Shown here one piece after another: positions 1 through 12,399 of a DNA stretch of 64,000 nucleotides. This stretch comes from Byssothecium circinans. Lineage: Eukaryota; Ascomycota; Dothideomycetes; Pleosporales; Massarinaceae. The DNA is taken from assembly GCA_010015675.1 (NCBI GenBank), contig ML977007.1, positions 400,016 to 464,015 on the forward strand, written 5' to 3'. Position numbers and translations under genes: made by a program. Under the pieces are notes generated by a model. It saw only the letters and a list, made by a program, of their open reading frames with translations, searched no databases and was not told the DNA's origin. The first letter of the stretch is position 1, and every line of letters begins with the position of its first letter.

Positions 1-2741
1 GAGATAGGCAGATCCTACGGGTGGCATGAGATCGTTGGGCTCGAAGGTGTATGGATGTTGGGATGGAGACTTGTCATTGGTATTGGTAGAGGTGGATGAG
101 GTAGGTGGCATAGAGGGTGAAGCGCGTATATCAGCAAAGCGGTTACGATGGACTTCGAACTGGACAAACTCGATGGTTGATAGACCTCGCAACCTCGCCC
201 ACTTGAACCATCCACGATTAACACGCTCGTAGTGTTCACGCAGCGCTAATGCGAGATCTTTGTCGCACTTGATTCGACCCGCATTCACGTCAACATGGAC
301 GATCTTCGGTGTGAAGCGTCCTTCGTTTGCACAGGTCAGCAACCAGGACTCTTCGATGAAAGTTCCTATTCGAACACTGAAAGGGTTGTTGCTGCGGAGG
401 CGTGTGGGACTATATTTTGAGGGATCGCTGTGCTTGCCCCATGACGAGGCTCCGCCATATGTGGACGCTGGTGTTGTGAGCGTAGATGCTCTGCTATTTG
501 CATCGAAAACCGATGACATCGAAGTCGCCGTACTTGTACGTGTTGAGGGACTAGTTGGTGTATGAGCGCGCGGTCGATTGAGATATGCCTCGAGAAGCCG
601 AGCTGCACCCGGCCGACGTTCGATGAAGTCGTCATGAAGGGGTTCGCCGCAGGACTGTACAGATGTGAGTCAGTTGGTATATTGCATATGATGGAGGGAA
701 ACTCACACATGTCCACCGCACTCTGACGTGGTTCGCCGGAACGGGAGGGTCGCTTCCATAACGGTCACGAAGGGCTGAAAGCACTTCAAGCGCTCTTTCC
801 GACAGTGCACTTAATGCTAATCCCCAAAATGTAGTTACAGGGCTTCTTGTTGTCGAAGGGGGCATTCGAATCTCAAGGCCTGGGGGCAACGCCATGTCGC
901 CTATCTCGTCGACATCAACTGGCTCTTGGGTTTTCGGGACCGGTCTCGACTCTTGGCTATTCCTTCGCTCGTCATGATTGATATTCCCAAAAGCATCGTC
1001 CAACGCCGCCCGTAGCTCGTCGGAGGGATCGACCTCAGACCACACAGGGGAGGCTTCAGCTTGATGGGAGGATCCTACAATATCAACTGATGAGGAGAAT
1101 GTTGCCGACTTCCTTGTGCGCGGAGAGCGCTTTCTTTTGGTCACTGGCGACTACGATTGGAGTCCAAAGTCAGTAACGCTTATTCAGAAGAGTGAAAATC
1201 ACTGCACGTGGTCTCAAACTGCACCTTGTCCCGCATCGTGGAGGTACTTACAGAGTTTGCGGAAGTGGCTTGTGGGACATCAGTTTGCAAACGCAACTGA
1301 GATTTTGATTTTGCCATTGCTTGTGTGAGTTCCTCCTTAGAAGATCTACGAGGCGCTTTTCTTGCTGTTTCGTTCGAACCGCTTTCGTCTGAAGATGTAT
1401 ATGGTGGCTGTAGCAGCGATGAGTCTCGCATCGTGCTTACGGCACCCATTGTAGGTACGTTGTGCGTCGAAGTCCGCGGCGAGTGGCGCCTTATCGACTT
1501 GTGAGCACCTGAACGGTTGAGATCCGAGCGAGCTGACTTCCCTTTCCCCCTCACCCGGCCTGCTCTCTCGACTCTCCGGATAGGACCAACCACAGAGAGG
1601 CCCCTCGTTGGTGTCTTGACGATACTAAACACTGAAGCTGAGCGAGTAGGTATGGCCGAGCTGTATCGAGAAAGTGGCTCGATATCAGTTTCTTCTAATC
1701 GATCGGCAACTGAGCGAACGTCTGACCGTAACGTCTCGGCATCGCTAAACCAGCCTTCTTCCAGGACTGACGTCCTGCGACTGGGTTCCACGGCCTGTTG
1801 TAGCCAATGACTTACGGACGGCGAAGGCGAGTCAAGTGCTGGTTGTGTAGATCTCGTAGGCTCATTAGTGGGTAGCTCGAAGACCTCCACATTCGTAGCT
1901 GGGTTGCTATTTTCGATCGCAGGTACACTACAAGTCGCATCGAGTTCAGCCGGGCGGCAGCCTGTAGCGAGTTCCGCGATCTGTCCGGCGACTACAGGCT
2001 TGACAGAAATCTCCTTCGTATGCTGTCCGAGATGGACCTCCGCAACTTCATTCGCCTCTGTTTCCGCATTCGAGCCCTTGAGTAATCTTACTAGGAAACC
2101 GTGCCCGCTCTTCTTAATTTTTGCCTTAATATCCGCCAGCTTGCGCGACTGTACAGAGGCGGTTGTGTCGCTTCTCGAAAATGTGACCTTCCAATCTGGA
2201 ACCACTTTTTCTAGGAACTCGGGCGGTATCGCATCCAGATCTGACCAACCCTTTTCCTCCTGGGGACTAGAGGGTGGACTGGACTTTAGCGTGTGGTATA
2301 GCGGAGAGACGTCGTAACCCAGGCTCGGTACTTCTTTCAGACTGGCAATAAGCTTCTTGGATGCTGATGGTTGCAGGTTGCCGCCATGGGGAGGCTGGCG
2401 CTGAGAGTCAATGTTCACGACCAGTTGGAACTGCCCTGGGTTGTCCTTCTCTTCTTGTAGTGTAAGTGTGAAGGGCACCAATGGCGTCTTCTCGTATTGA
2501 GGGAGAGGCGTCCCACGGCCGTCGTCGTCCGCTTGAAGGTCTTTTCGCATAGAGCGGGTAGGCGCATGCGCTCGTGGTACCGGTGAAGCTATGGTGGAAG
2601 CCTACAAGCAACAGTGTAAGCAATTGGGCTGGACATTGATTCTCAGGTCTGCTTGAGACGCCACAAAAGCTCACTCTCACCCTTTTCCCATCCGCAGGCA
2701 GCGAGGCATGAACTGCGGGGCGTAGAAAAAGTACTCACCAT
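1..2741 (-). CDS. Hypothetical protein, 3' end beyond window
   Basis: Multi-exon minus-strand gene running off the left edge. Exons read 2601..1252, 1150..707 and 654..1. The introns 1251..1151 (GTAAGT, branch TACTGAC) and 706..655 (GTGAGT) keep frame. A further exon lies above 2738, which is a perfect GTGAGTAC donor spliced to an acceptor at 2602. It ends in an ATG at 2741, but coding-looking text continues upstream to about 2812, so the true start is uncertain. The first half is Ser/Pro-rich and low complexity, so probably disordered. The last exon ends in an ordered, basic/aromatic segment with KWARLRGLSTIEFVQFEVH, which I remember as a recurring but unnamed element in fungal proteins. No catalytic domain was recognised and the function is unknown. 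Confidence 0.6.
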
Positions 2742-3923
2742 GTTGACGATGTGTAGACCGGACGGGAGCAGAGGTGCCTGAACAGCGGCAGCCCGCGCCG
2801 CAAGTGGAGGAGTGCCATACTTTTGAGCATCAGGCTGCAGTCAGCGTCAGCTGCGGAAAGGATTGCGTCCCATGTCGATCGGGGCTGGGTTCAAGGCGTT
2901 CTGGCACTGCCACAGACGCGAACCTCAGCTGGGAGCGGGCGGGGTGAACGTGGCTGCAGATGTGCGGGCGCCCTGAGCCTTGATTGGTTGAATCCTCGGC
3001 GGTGTTTTCTCGTTGTTAATGACCATCCCTCTCATCCACGTCCCATGTTGAATTTGCCGTCAAACCTGAACCTCTGTACCGTCATCATACCGAATTGTGT
3101 TATCAAGCATCGAGCCCGATTGGTTGGCCACCGGAATGTTCTTGCTAGAGGCTTCACATGGCCGGAAGAAACATATACACACCATGTGATCGATCATCAC
3201 CACTGTGAACGTCTCTGGAAGAGAGACATGTTTGTACCACCGTGGTACAAGGCAGCGCGAGCTCGGGGAAACTAGCGCTCGAAGGTGGCGACCGAACGTC
3301 TAGCGGATGGTAGACGCTGAACTGGGGGTATATGTATCATGTACGGTGTACCACGACGGCCAGGCTGGGTATACGGTGGCAGAGACACAATTCAAGCTGA
3401 GCTGGTCCAGATAGGAGGAAGAGCTGGGAGAATGATGTTGGAATAAGGTTTGCCCAAAGCTGGTGGCAGGCGCATTGATGGCAGGGCCTTCGGTGGTTCT
3501 TTCCACTTCGTCGGGCGCCCCTCGCATGCTTCTCATCACCACAACACGACACCCAGTCTTCCCGTACACTTCCTCACTCTCTACCGTCTTTTTCAAGTCA
3601 TGCCGTCACTTTGCTTGTCATATTTCGATTCCACCTATCCACTTCCGTTGGGAGCCGCGGCTCGGCGAAACCAATGAAAACCCAAGCCGGCAAAAATGCT
3701 CTATACACCTTAGCACCATTCTCGGTATATCATTGACGCCTTTCCCCCGCAATCTACACAGGAAACTGGATCTACAATTTCTCCGCCCCCGCAAATGGGT
3801 TCTGCGCCGAATCTGGGCACGTTGGTGGCGCTGATTCGGGGACGGGTACAACGTAATATGAAAGCCATTGAGCCCCAGATTCTCAATACTTCGTGACAAC
3901 TTCAATTCAAACAGATATTCACG
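2742..3923. other. Intergenic, no supported gene
   Basis: Between the leftward hypothetical gene and the rightward GH93 gene, so it should hold two divergent promoters. Short open frames occur on both strands, but none has splice structure or protein-like composition. No repeat was seen. Confidence 0.4.
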
Positions 3924-5164
3924 ATGAAGTTCGCCAGCTTCTTCCTATCCCTTCTGCCCATTGTGGCAGCACTCCCTCAGTCTTCTGCCCCGAGTACATT
4001 TGCGCGCCGCGTTGTGTACACGCCCCCATCCAACTATACCGACCCGCGTGTCCTTTACGCAAGAACAGCGCAACTCGCCGACGGTACACTCCTCGCGACA
4101 TGGGAGAACTACAGCCCCGAGCCTCCGAAAGTCTACTTCCCGATTTGGAAGTCCACCGACAATGGCTATACTTGGTCGGAGCTCTCCAGAGTGCAAGACC
4201 AGGGCTACGGCTGGGGACTTCGCTATCAGCCTTTCCTCTACGTACTCCCCGAGGATCTCGCTGGGTATCCCGCGGGCACAGTGTTGTTGGCTGGGTCATC
4301 CATTCCCACGGACTTATCCAAGACGCAGATTGATCTGTATGCTTCGACGGACAAGGGCGCGAGCTGGAAGTTCGTGTCGCACATCGCTGCCGGGGGTGAG
4401 GCAAGGCCTAATAATGGCCTGACGCCGGTGTGGGAACCGTTCTTGATGAAATACAAGAACACTCTCATCTGCTATTACTCTGATCAGCGCGCGAATACGA
4501 CTCATGGTCAGAAGATGGTCCATCAGACATCCAAGGATCTGAAGAAATGGGGCAAGGTTATCGACGATGTCGCGTACCCGACGTGTATGTGCCCCCAGAC
4601 TACATCTACATGGAGTCTCCCAACAGTCCAGAAGACGCCGCAGCTGCGGGTTTGTGCGGACGCGCAATTATCCAAGAGACATTGCTGACTTTTGTATGTA
4701 TAGACACCGACCGCCCTGGCATGCCTACCGTCGATCTCCTCCCCAATGGCAAATACATCATGACTTACGAATACGGCGGCGGACCCGGCTTCCCCAATTA
4801 CCAGTTCCCCGTGTACTACAAGATCGTCTCCGATCCCGAAAAATTCGGTCCTGCAACTGGTGTCGCACTCAAGGCCACCGACGGCACGCAACCCAGAGGT
4901 TCCCCATACGTAGTCTGGAGCCCCGTCGGTGGAGCCAATGGAACGATCATCGCGAGTGCGCATTCACATACCGACATTTTTATCAACAAGCAGCTGGGCG
5001 AGGGACCCTGGACCAGAGTGGCTACCGGCGAGGCGACGCATTATACGAGGCATTTGAGGGTCCTGAAGGACACGGGGAAGCTTTTGATCATGGGTGGTGG
5101 ACAGTTGCCGCCGAGCACGACGAACAAGGTACAACTGACTGTGCAAGACATCAGCGGGTTGTAG
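3924..5164 (+). CDS. Secreted GH93 exo-1,5-alpha-L-arabinanase
   Basis: Predicted to release arabinobiose from the ends of linear arabinan outside the cell. Two exons, 3924..4584 and 4704..5164; the 119-bp intron has GTATGT, branch GCTGAC and TAG. The product is 373 aa, the usual GH93 size. Residues 1-17 form a signal peptide (hydrophobic core FFLSLLPIVAAL). Asp-box turns typical of BNR/sialidase-fold propellers are at about 77-84 (STDNGYTW) and 141-148 (STDKGASW). E171 in VWEPF and E243 in TYEYGGG sit almost exactly where the two catalytic glutamates lie in Fusarium Arb93A (170 and 242, from memory). Other BNR enzymes such as sialidases are less likely given that spacing. The gene is intact and its neighbours are unrelated, so it appears to act alone in plant cell-wall breakdown. 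Confidence 0.8.
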
Positions 5165-6159
5165 AAGGAATGCGAGCCCGCGAATTTCAGGTAACATAGA
5201 AGGAAGATAGATACCTTACTATATGGAATTAAAAGACACACTTGCAAAGCATGCATGCGATAACTCTCCCCAGCCTAGCGCCTTCTTTCCCCTTTCCGCT
5301 ATTCAAGTGCTCCATGTCGGAATTATCTCAGCCACTAAAATCCCACGCGACACATCCAAACTTTCTACACAGTAAATCCCCAGAGAATTGCCGAGTCGTT
5401 GTTGCTGGTACCTCACGTGGAACATTATCGCCAATGCTTATTCGCGTCAAGCTCGCATCCTACCGGCTCGCGCCGATCATGGCTGTATCTAGCCGAGGCT
5501 ACAAAGAGCGTGGTCATCCACCAAACGTCACTTTCGTCCCAGGTACCCCTTCGTCCCATTGGTCAATCAAGACATCCCTTATCAGAATGGACGGCGAACT
5601 GCGTAATCGATAGAAGGTTGTACCTGGCTAAGGTTTCGCATCGCCCCGCAAGTTTCCCTCTCGCCATCTCATGTTTCTCAAACCGCCAGATTGTCGTAGC
5701 CATCGACTGTCACCGGTGGTACCTATGTGTACCCCTCCAGAGCCACGGTCAGGACTGATCTTAAAACGCTAAAAATGCGTCAATAATTGCTTTGCCATGA
5801 CATGTGAGGTGTGGGCTGCCCCCCTTACGCTCAAAATTTCTTTCGGCTAGCGTTATCGCGGCCGATGTAGGCTGGGGTGCAAGCTCCCGAAGCTTGGTAC
5901 TTAGGACGGAAACCTTTGGGTGGAATATTGCTGGTATATGTATCCGCTGTGGCAAGTGAACTTACGATTGACGTGCGATCATCCTGGCTTGTTCGTCCCC
6001 TCCTTTTTTTTTTTACTTCGTTGGTTTTTCAAGAGCTTGGGACCTGGATGTGTCTGTGGTGGTCAATACAGTGGCCACACACTCGTCGATTGAAAGGTTA
6101 TTATCGGAGAACGAGGATTGCCAGCCCTGATATTCGATAACCGAATAAGAGAAGAAAAG
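5165..6159. other. Intergenic, promoter region of the permease
   Basis: No gene supported. A short T-run lies at about 6003-6014, upstream of the permease start. Confidence 0.4.
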
Positions 6160-7864
6160 ATGTCGCAAGAAAAACTTCCACAAGAGATTGATCTCGAAAA
6201 GTCGATTATTGCACGACCCGACTCTTCGACCGCCGAGGGCGCAGTTCCTGGAGATAGCTTTGAGTATGGCAACAGTACATACGCGAAACTACAACGATTA
6301 GCGGGTAGATTCCACGTCGAACAACGAGGTATCGAGCGCGTGCCTGAAGATGAACGGGATGACACTGCTCTGCTTAATGTTGGGACGATGGTACGCTCTC
6401 CTTTCCCCTCCTCCCCTCTACAAAATGTTGCAGCTTTTCTCTGTATGTAAAGAACAACATCTAAAACGAAAGACAGTGGCTATCCGCCAACATGGTAATA
6501 TCCTCCTTCGCCATCGGCGTCCTAGCCCAATCCCTCTTCCACCTCGGTTTCGTCGACGCAATCTTGACCTGCCTCTTCTTCAACCTCATCGGCATAATCT
6601 CCGTCTGCTTCTTCTCGACCTTCGGCCCACGATTCGGTCTCCGCCAAATGGTGCTCTCGCGCTTCCGGTTCGGATGGTACGGCGTGAAACTCATCGCCGT
6701 TTTCAACGTCCCGGCCCGCATCGGCTGGTCCTCCGTAAACTCCATCGTCGGCGCCCAACTCATCCACGCCGTCAACTCCGACGTCCCCGGCTTCGCAGGC
6801 ATCCTAATCATCTCAATCCGCACGCTCTTCATCACCATCTTCGGCTACAAGATCGTCCACGCATACGAGTTCTACTCCTGGATCCCCACCTTCATCGTCT
6901 TCCTCATCATCCTCGGAACCTTCGCGCATTCAGGCGCCTTCGTAAACATCCCCATGGGCGTCGGCAAATCTGAACTCGGTTCCGTCCTAAGTTTCGGCTC
7001 TGTAGTCTACGGCTTCGCTACAGGCTGGACATCGTACGCCGCAGACTACACCGTGTACCAGCCGCGCCACCAGTCGCGCGGGAAAGTCTATCTCGCTGTC
7101 TGGCTGGGTCTCACGATCCCCTTGCTCTTCACCGAGTTCCTGGGCATCGCCATCATGACGGCTACCACCATCGCCGACGGGAAGAACAAGTACATGGAAG
7201 GCTACGAGGCCGCAGGTAGCGGGGGATTGCTTGCAGCGGTGCTTTTCGAACCGCTGGGAGGCTTTGGAAAGTTCTGTCTTGTGGTCCTGGCGCTTAGCAT
7301 TATTGCGAATAATTGCCCGAATATCTACTCGGTTGCGCTCACGGTGCAGGTCTTTGGGAAGTGGACACAGCAATTGCCTATGGACCGCGCTTGCGACGGC
7401 GGTTTATATCGCTATTGCTATCCCCGGATACTCGCATTTTGAGGAGGTGTTGGAGAACTTTATGAATTTCATCGGTGGGTTGCTTTTTTCCTATCCCTTT
7501 CATCTACCCGACCCGTTATCGTAGTTTCGAACTGACGCGCAACGCAGGATACTGGCTCGCTATCTATGAAGGCATAGCCTTCTCTGATCATTTCATCTAC
7601 AAGCGCAGCATGTCCGCGTATAATGTCGTCGACTACGATCAGCCGTCGAAGCTTCCTCCCAGCATCGCGGCTGTATTTGCGTTCTGCTATAGTGTCGCGG
7701 GGATGGTGACGGGAATGAGTCAGACGTGGTTTGTTGGGCCTATTGCGCTGGCGGCGGGAGAGGCGCCGTTTGGTGGCGACGTGGGCTTTGAGTTGGGGTT
7801 TGTCTTTGCTTTTGTAAGTTATACGGTGGCGAGGCATTTTGAGTTGAGGTATTTTGGACGGTAG
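6160..7864 (+). CDS. NCS1-family purine-cytosine/vitamin permease, with a frameshift
   Basis: Twelve-helix plasma-membrane symporter of the fungal Fcy2/Fcy21 type (nucleobase-cation-symport-1). Exons are 6160..6390, 6477..7474 and 7548..7864, with introns of 86 and 73 bp (second branch AACTGAC). The ATG at 6160 is chosen because the longer frame upstream has no ATG start. Exon 1 gives the hydrophilic N-terminus with the family-like GRFHVEQRGIERV. Exon 2 carries the core helices, including WSSVNSIVGAQ, GFATGWTSYAADYTVYQP and IIANNCPNIYS. Exon 3 has GYWLAIYEGIAFSDHF and the C-terminal tail. Near 7370-7381 the frame changes from that of ...FGKWTQQLP to that of LWTALATAVY, with no room for an intron. 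Family members have roughly three to four residues there, so either a small net indel broke the gene or the assembly is wrong. Substrate cannot be told. Confidence 0.75.
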
Positions 7865-8352
7865 AGAAGAGTAGGAGGCGGGAGGGAGACGTTTGGAATT
7901 GGAGGACTTTTATGTTTTGTACAACGTGCTCTTCGTAGCGGTAGTCCTTTCAGGTAATGTAAATAGTAGGGAAGCTTCTATAGTCTATCAAATTCTTCAT
8001 ACCAACGTTCTGCGACAATGTTAGTATGGATGGGTAGCCTCGTGGGATGACAATACCTCGTCCTTAACACTTGTTTTCAATCCAACGGACATCAACATGT
8101 TTACTGCTGTCAAACCCATGTGTGACTTCATTTTTGGATTCCTCCATTACTGTGATTCCATCACGGCCCGAACACCACGTGGAAGTCTGTGCAACACTCT
8201 CACGACACGCGAGCGCCAAGTGATAAGATGATCTAATCAGCCATGACGCCACTTCCCGTCCGAACTGAGCTCAAGCTCCCCACAGCTCCAACGCTCTTCC
8301 AACCGCCCTGCACAACACTTGGGCGCTGTATATATCTCATATCCTTATCTCC
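7865..8352. other. Intergenic, no supported gene
   Basis: 3' UTR of the permease and promoter of the peptidase gene. TATATATC at about 8330 lies close upstream of the peptidase ATG. Confidence 0.4.
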
Positions 8353-10906
8353 ATGGTACATAACTTAAACAATGAAAAGCCAACTATAATGGCTGACGAA
8401 CGCACACCCCTCATCGCCGTAGTCCAAACCCGTCCCCACCGCGACCGCTATCCACACCACCGCCTACGCTACATTTGCACTATCCTCCTGACCTCTGCGT
8501 TGACGCTTGGCTCTTTGGCCATTATTCTAATCCTCCTTATTTTCACGCCGCTTGATACTTCGTCACCGTCCGCTACCTCGATCTCCGCATACCTTCCGCT
8601 CCCGTTCCGGAAACACGGTATTCCTGAAGCCTGGCCGTCGAGTGCAGGACTGAAGTACGAGGAATTGGAGGAGATATTGAAGGCGGCACCGGATAGGGAA
8701 CGAGCGAGAGAATGGAGCAGATATTATGCTAGTGGACCGCATCTAGCGGGGAAGAACCTGAGCCAGGCGCTTTGGACGAGGGAGAGGTGGGAGGAGTTTG
8801 GGGTCAAGAGCACGATTGTGGACTATGATATCTACGCCAATTATCCACTGGGGCATCGATTGGCGCTGCTTGAAAAGACAGACACTGAAGGTGGAGAAGG
8901 GAGCGCGAATGGGGAGGGCGAGTGGAAAGTCAAATACGAAGCAAGTCTTACTGAAGATGTGCTTGAAGAAGACCCCACAAGTGGGTTGGATAACAGAATA
9001 CCGACTTTCCACGGATACAGTGCTAATGGGAATGTGACGGCGCAGTATGTGTTTGTGAATTACGGCTCGTTTCAAGACTATGAGGATTTGGTGCAGAGGA
9101 ATGTCAGTCTGGAGGGAAAGATTGCGTTGGCGAGGTATGGAGGCGTGTTCAGGGGCCTGAAGGTCAAGAGGGCGCAGGAATTGGGTATGCTAGGTGTGGT
9201 CATGTACAGTGATCCGGGAGATGATGGGGAGGTGACAGAGGAGAAAGGTGTCAAACCGTACCCGGAGGGACCTGCGAGAAATCCGAGCAGCGTGCAGAGA
9301 GGGAGTTGTCAATTCTTGAGTAAGTTCACCATACGATCCTCCGTCTTCATTGTGAGCGTAATACTGATGTGTGAAGGTTTTGCGCCGGGAGATCCTACAA
9401 CGCCTGGATACCCGTCCAAACCAGGTGTTCCACGCCAACCCGTCGACCACGCTATCCCCTCGATTCCATCCATCCCCATCTCGTACGCCGACGCGCTGCC
9501 TCTCCTGCAAGCGCTCAATGGCCATGGGCCCAAAGCCGATTCCTTCGACTCACATTGGCAAACCGGTGGTCTCGGCTACAAAGGTGTAGACTACTCCATC
9601 GGTCCCTCACCTCCCTCGCTTACCCTCAACCTTCTCAACGAGCAGGAATATATTACCACGCCCATGTGGAATGTAATTGGCATAATCAACGGCACGATCG
9701 CCGACGAAGTCGTCATCCTGGGAAACCACCGGGACGCCTGGATCGCCGGGGGTGCTGGGGACCCTAATAGCGGATCTGCGGCGTTCAACGAAGTGATAAG
9801 GAGCTTTGGGATTGCGTTGCAAGCGGGCTGGAAACCGTTTCGCACGATTGTTTTCGCCAGCTGGGATGGCGAGGAGTATGGGTTGTTGGGGAGTACTGAG
9901 TGGGTGGAGGAGTTCCTGCCGTGGTTGACTGGGAGTGCGGTTGCGTATTTGAATGTCGATGTTGGGACTAAGGGGCATATTTTTCAAGCGGCGAGTGCAC
10001 CGCTGTTGAATAAGGTGTTGGCTGAAACCCGTGAGTGCTCTCCTTTCTTCCTTTCCCCTTTGCCTTGCCTCCGAGTAAAGTGCCTGGAGTCTAACGTGAA
10101 CATCAGTCGACCTCATCCAGTCTCCCAATCAAACCATCCCTGGACAAACTATAGGCCAAGTCTGGGACAAGAAGATCCGCACCATGGGCTCTGGAAGCGA
10201 TTTCACCGCCTTCCAAGACTTCGCCGGCATCCCCTCACTCGATATCGGTTTCGGTGGCTCCGACGCCTCAACGCCCATCTACCATTACCACAGCAACTAC
10301 GACTCGGAAGCTTGGATGGAGAAATACGGCGACCCGAGTTTTGCCTATCACGAAGCCATCGCGAAGGTATGGGCCGTGCTCGCAGCCAAGCTTGTAGAAA
10401 CCCCCGTCCTGCAACTAAGCGCGAAGGAGTACGCGAACGGCCTTCGAGGATACGTCGATTCAGTCAAACGTCTCGCAGAGGAAAAAGGCATCAGCGGTTC
10501 AAAACGCGATGCCGTCTTCTCCCCCCTCGACGAAGCAGTCTCGCACTTCTACTTCACCGCCAGCATCCACGACGGGCTCGCCGCCCAGCTCCTGCACGAA
10601 GTCTACCACAACGACATCCCCTGGTGGAAATGGTGGGAGAAGGTGCAGCTCTGGCTTGCGGTCCGCAAGGTAAATACCAAGTACAAGCTGCTGGAGAGGA
10701 AATTCCTTTATCCCGATGGGCTCGATGGGCGGCCATGGTTTAAGCATGTGGTGTTTGCGCCGGGGAAGTGGACCGGGTATGCGGGAGCGACGTTTCCGGG
10801 GATTGTGGAGGGGATTGAGGAGAGGGATGCGAGGGCGTTGGGGAAGTGGGTGCGGATTGCGGCGGGGGCTGTGGGTGCGGCGGCGGAGTGGCTGGATGGG
10901 GAGTGA
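8353..10906 (+). CDS. M28B zinc metallopeptidase, Vps70/glutamate carboxypeptidase II-like
   Basis: Type II membrane peptidase of the transferrin receptor/GCPII family. Exons are 8353..9319, 9377..10030 and 10107..10906, giving 806 aa, the normal size. The first intron (57 bp) is a multiple of three without stops; splicing it joins CQFLS to FAPGDPTTPGYPS, a family hallmark, so it is a true intron. An alternative start is the ATG at 8389. Residues about 40-64 form the membrane anchor, followed by a PA domain and the catalytic domain. Metal and catalytic residues are visible: H440 in GNHRDAW, D451 in GDPNSG, E488/E489 in WDGEEYGLLGSTEW, D517 in YLNVDVG and H602 in YHYHSNYDS. A TFR-dimer-like helical C-terminus follows. 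In yeast the relative Vps70 is linked to vacuolar protein sorting; the substrate here is unknown. Confidence 0.88.
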
Positions 10907-12399
10907 GGGGTGAGAATGGAGACTGGGTGGAGAGGGTTGATGGCGTTGGTGGTGGGATGGGTGTATAGACTGAAATATGAGGAGTAGAAAAGGTGGTACG
11001 AAGCGGAATGATACTCGTGGCGTAGTAGATTGTATAGAGGCAATGAGGATGAGGATACTGCCGTCTAGGTCAAGCTTGTTAGCTTGAATGTACCGGAAAT
11101 TCGATGTCTGCTGAATACTTACACATGATGATCCTACGAAACGATCCTGACTCCCTACCTGAACAGGACTTGCACTTAGGCTCTAGTTAGGGAACTCGTG
11201 TTTGAACAGGTCATTGAAGGAGTGTGAAATCCGCCTGAGGAGAGTGATGGTGTGTGGAGCGAGAGACGTGGGGTTTTGATGGCGGGCTTTGCCTGGTCGT
11301 GGTTGGGGACTATGGACATGAGCATTGGACGTGCTACGAACAAGGCGATGTTAGGGGAGTGAATTGCAAGGACGGGTTGATGCGAGTAAGGTGACGTAGG
11401 ATCGGCATCGAGAAGAGGAACGACGACTATCGCTTGCATGAGTTTTACAGAAAGACAGCATGAGAGTACACAGCTGCAAACTCGTTCCAACATATGAGCA
11501 GCAGCAGTAGGCAACTCTCCGTCACAAAGGCAACGACACGTTTTTCTCACGAACACAAGCACGTCAACAAGTAGAAAGTAGAACAACACAAGTTTCATTA
11601 ATATAAACAAACTATATGAACGCAAAAGTAATGTCCCGCCAGATTGCCTACCTCATGACAAGAGTCTCAGTCAGAAGATTATGTAACTGGCGGGGGGGGG
11701 GGGGGGGTTGGCGAAAGCGACCGCGAGGAGCCGATGCCCCCGGGCTGCGATCACGCACCCTTCGTGGATTATTGTTCGCTGACGTTCCTACTGGAGGGTC
11801 TATGGGAGAGACGTACCAGGCTTTATCGTCGGCGGAAGAGGAGGGGAGGTGTCAGGGTTTTTGGGGAGGGGAGGGGGTGTTGGAAAACTGGGTAAGCTGA
11901 GGAGCTAGAGGGAGGAGGACGAGGTGAAGAAGCGAAGCCGCGCGTGTATCAAAGTTACACGCAAAAAGCAGCAAGTACCAAACTCATACCGAGAGCCAGC
12001 AAGTGCGACAGCGAGTGTGGTGGGGTGACAAGTCAGTCACAGCAGAAAAAGGGTATGTACCATGTTCGGAGCCGCCAGAAGACAAGAGTCACAGTCTCAC
12101 GAGAGGCGGCTCAGAGCATCCGAACAATCTGGCTCAGGCAAGGAAAACCACGGAAGGCACCCTTTCGAGCACCCCCGGGCTTCAATGCACTTGGTTTTTC
12201 TCCCGCGCGTTTGAGCCTGCTCCGAAAGGGGGGGGGGGGGATGGAGCAGGTGGCATCTTCATCTCTGTATCCGCAAGGGACCAATCAATGAGGATGATTG
12301 GCGAAATGCCGGCGCGGGGTTGGTGGTGGGGGAGGGAAGGGGGTGGGGATTTCGGCGGGAGTGGGCGGGAAGTGGCGTGGCGTGGGTTGAGGGCGAGGG
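10907..12399. other. Gene-poor stretch with poly-G tracts
   Basis: No supported gene. A minus-strand open frame at 11176-11625 (149 aa, hydrophobic Cys-containing N-terminus) has no other support. G-runs occur at about 11691-11707 and 12230-12240. Confidence 0.35.

Noticed and set aside
4616..4703. Alternative 254-aa end of the GH93 protein by intron retention
   Set aside because: Retention would lose the second catalytic Glu and half of the propeller.
9320..9376. Reading through the 57-bp segment of the M28 gene as protein
   Set aside because: It has consensus donor, branch and acceptor, and removal restores the family motif FAPGDPTTPGYPS.
11691..12240. G-quadruplex or regulatory meaning of the poly-G runs
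   Set aside because: Single long G-runs are also common assembly or sequencing artefacts and show no regular G-tract spacing.
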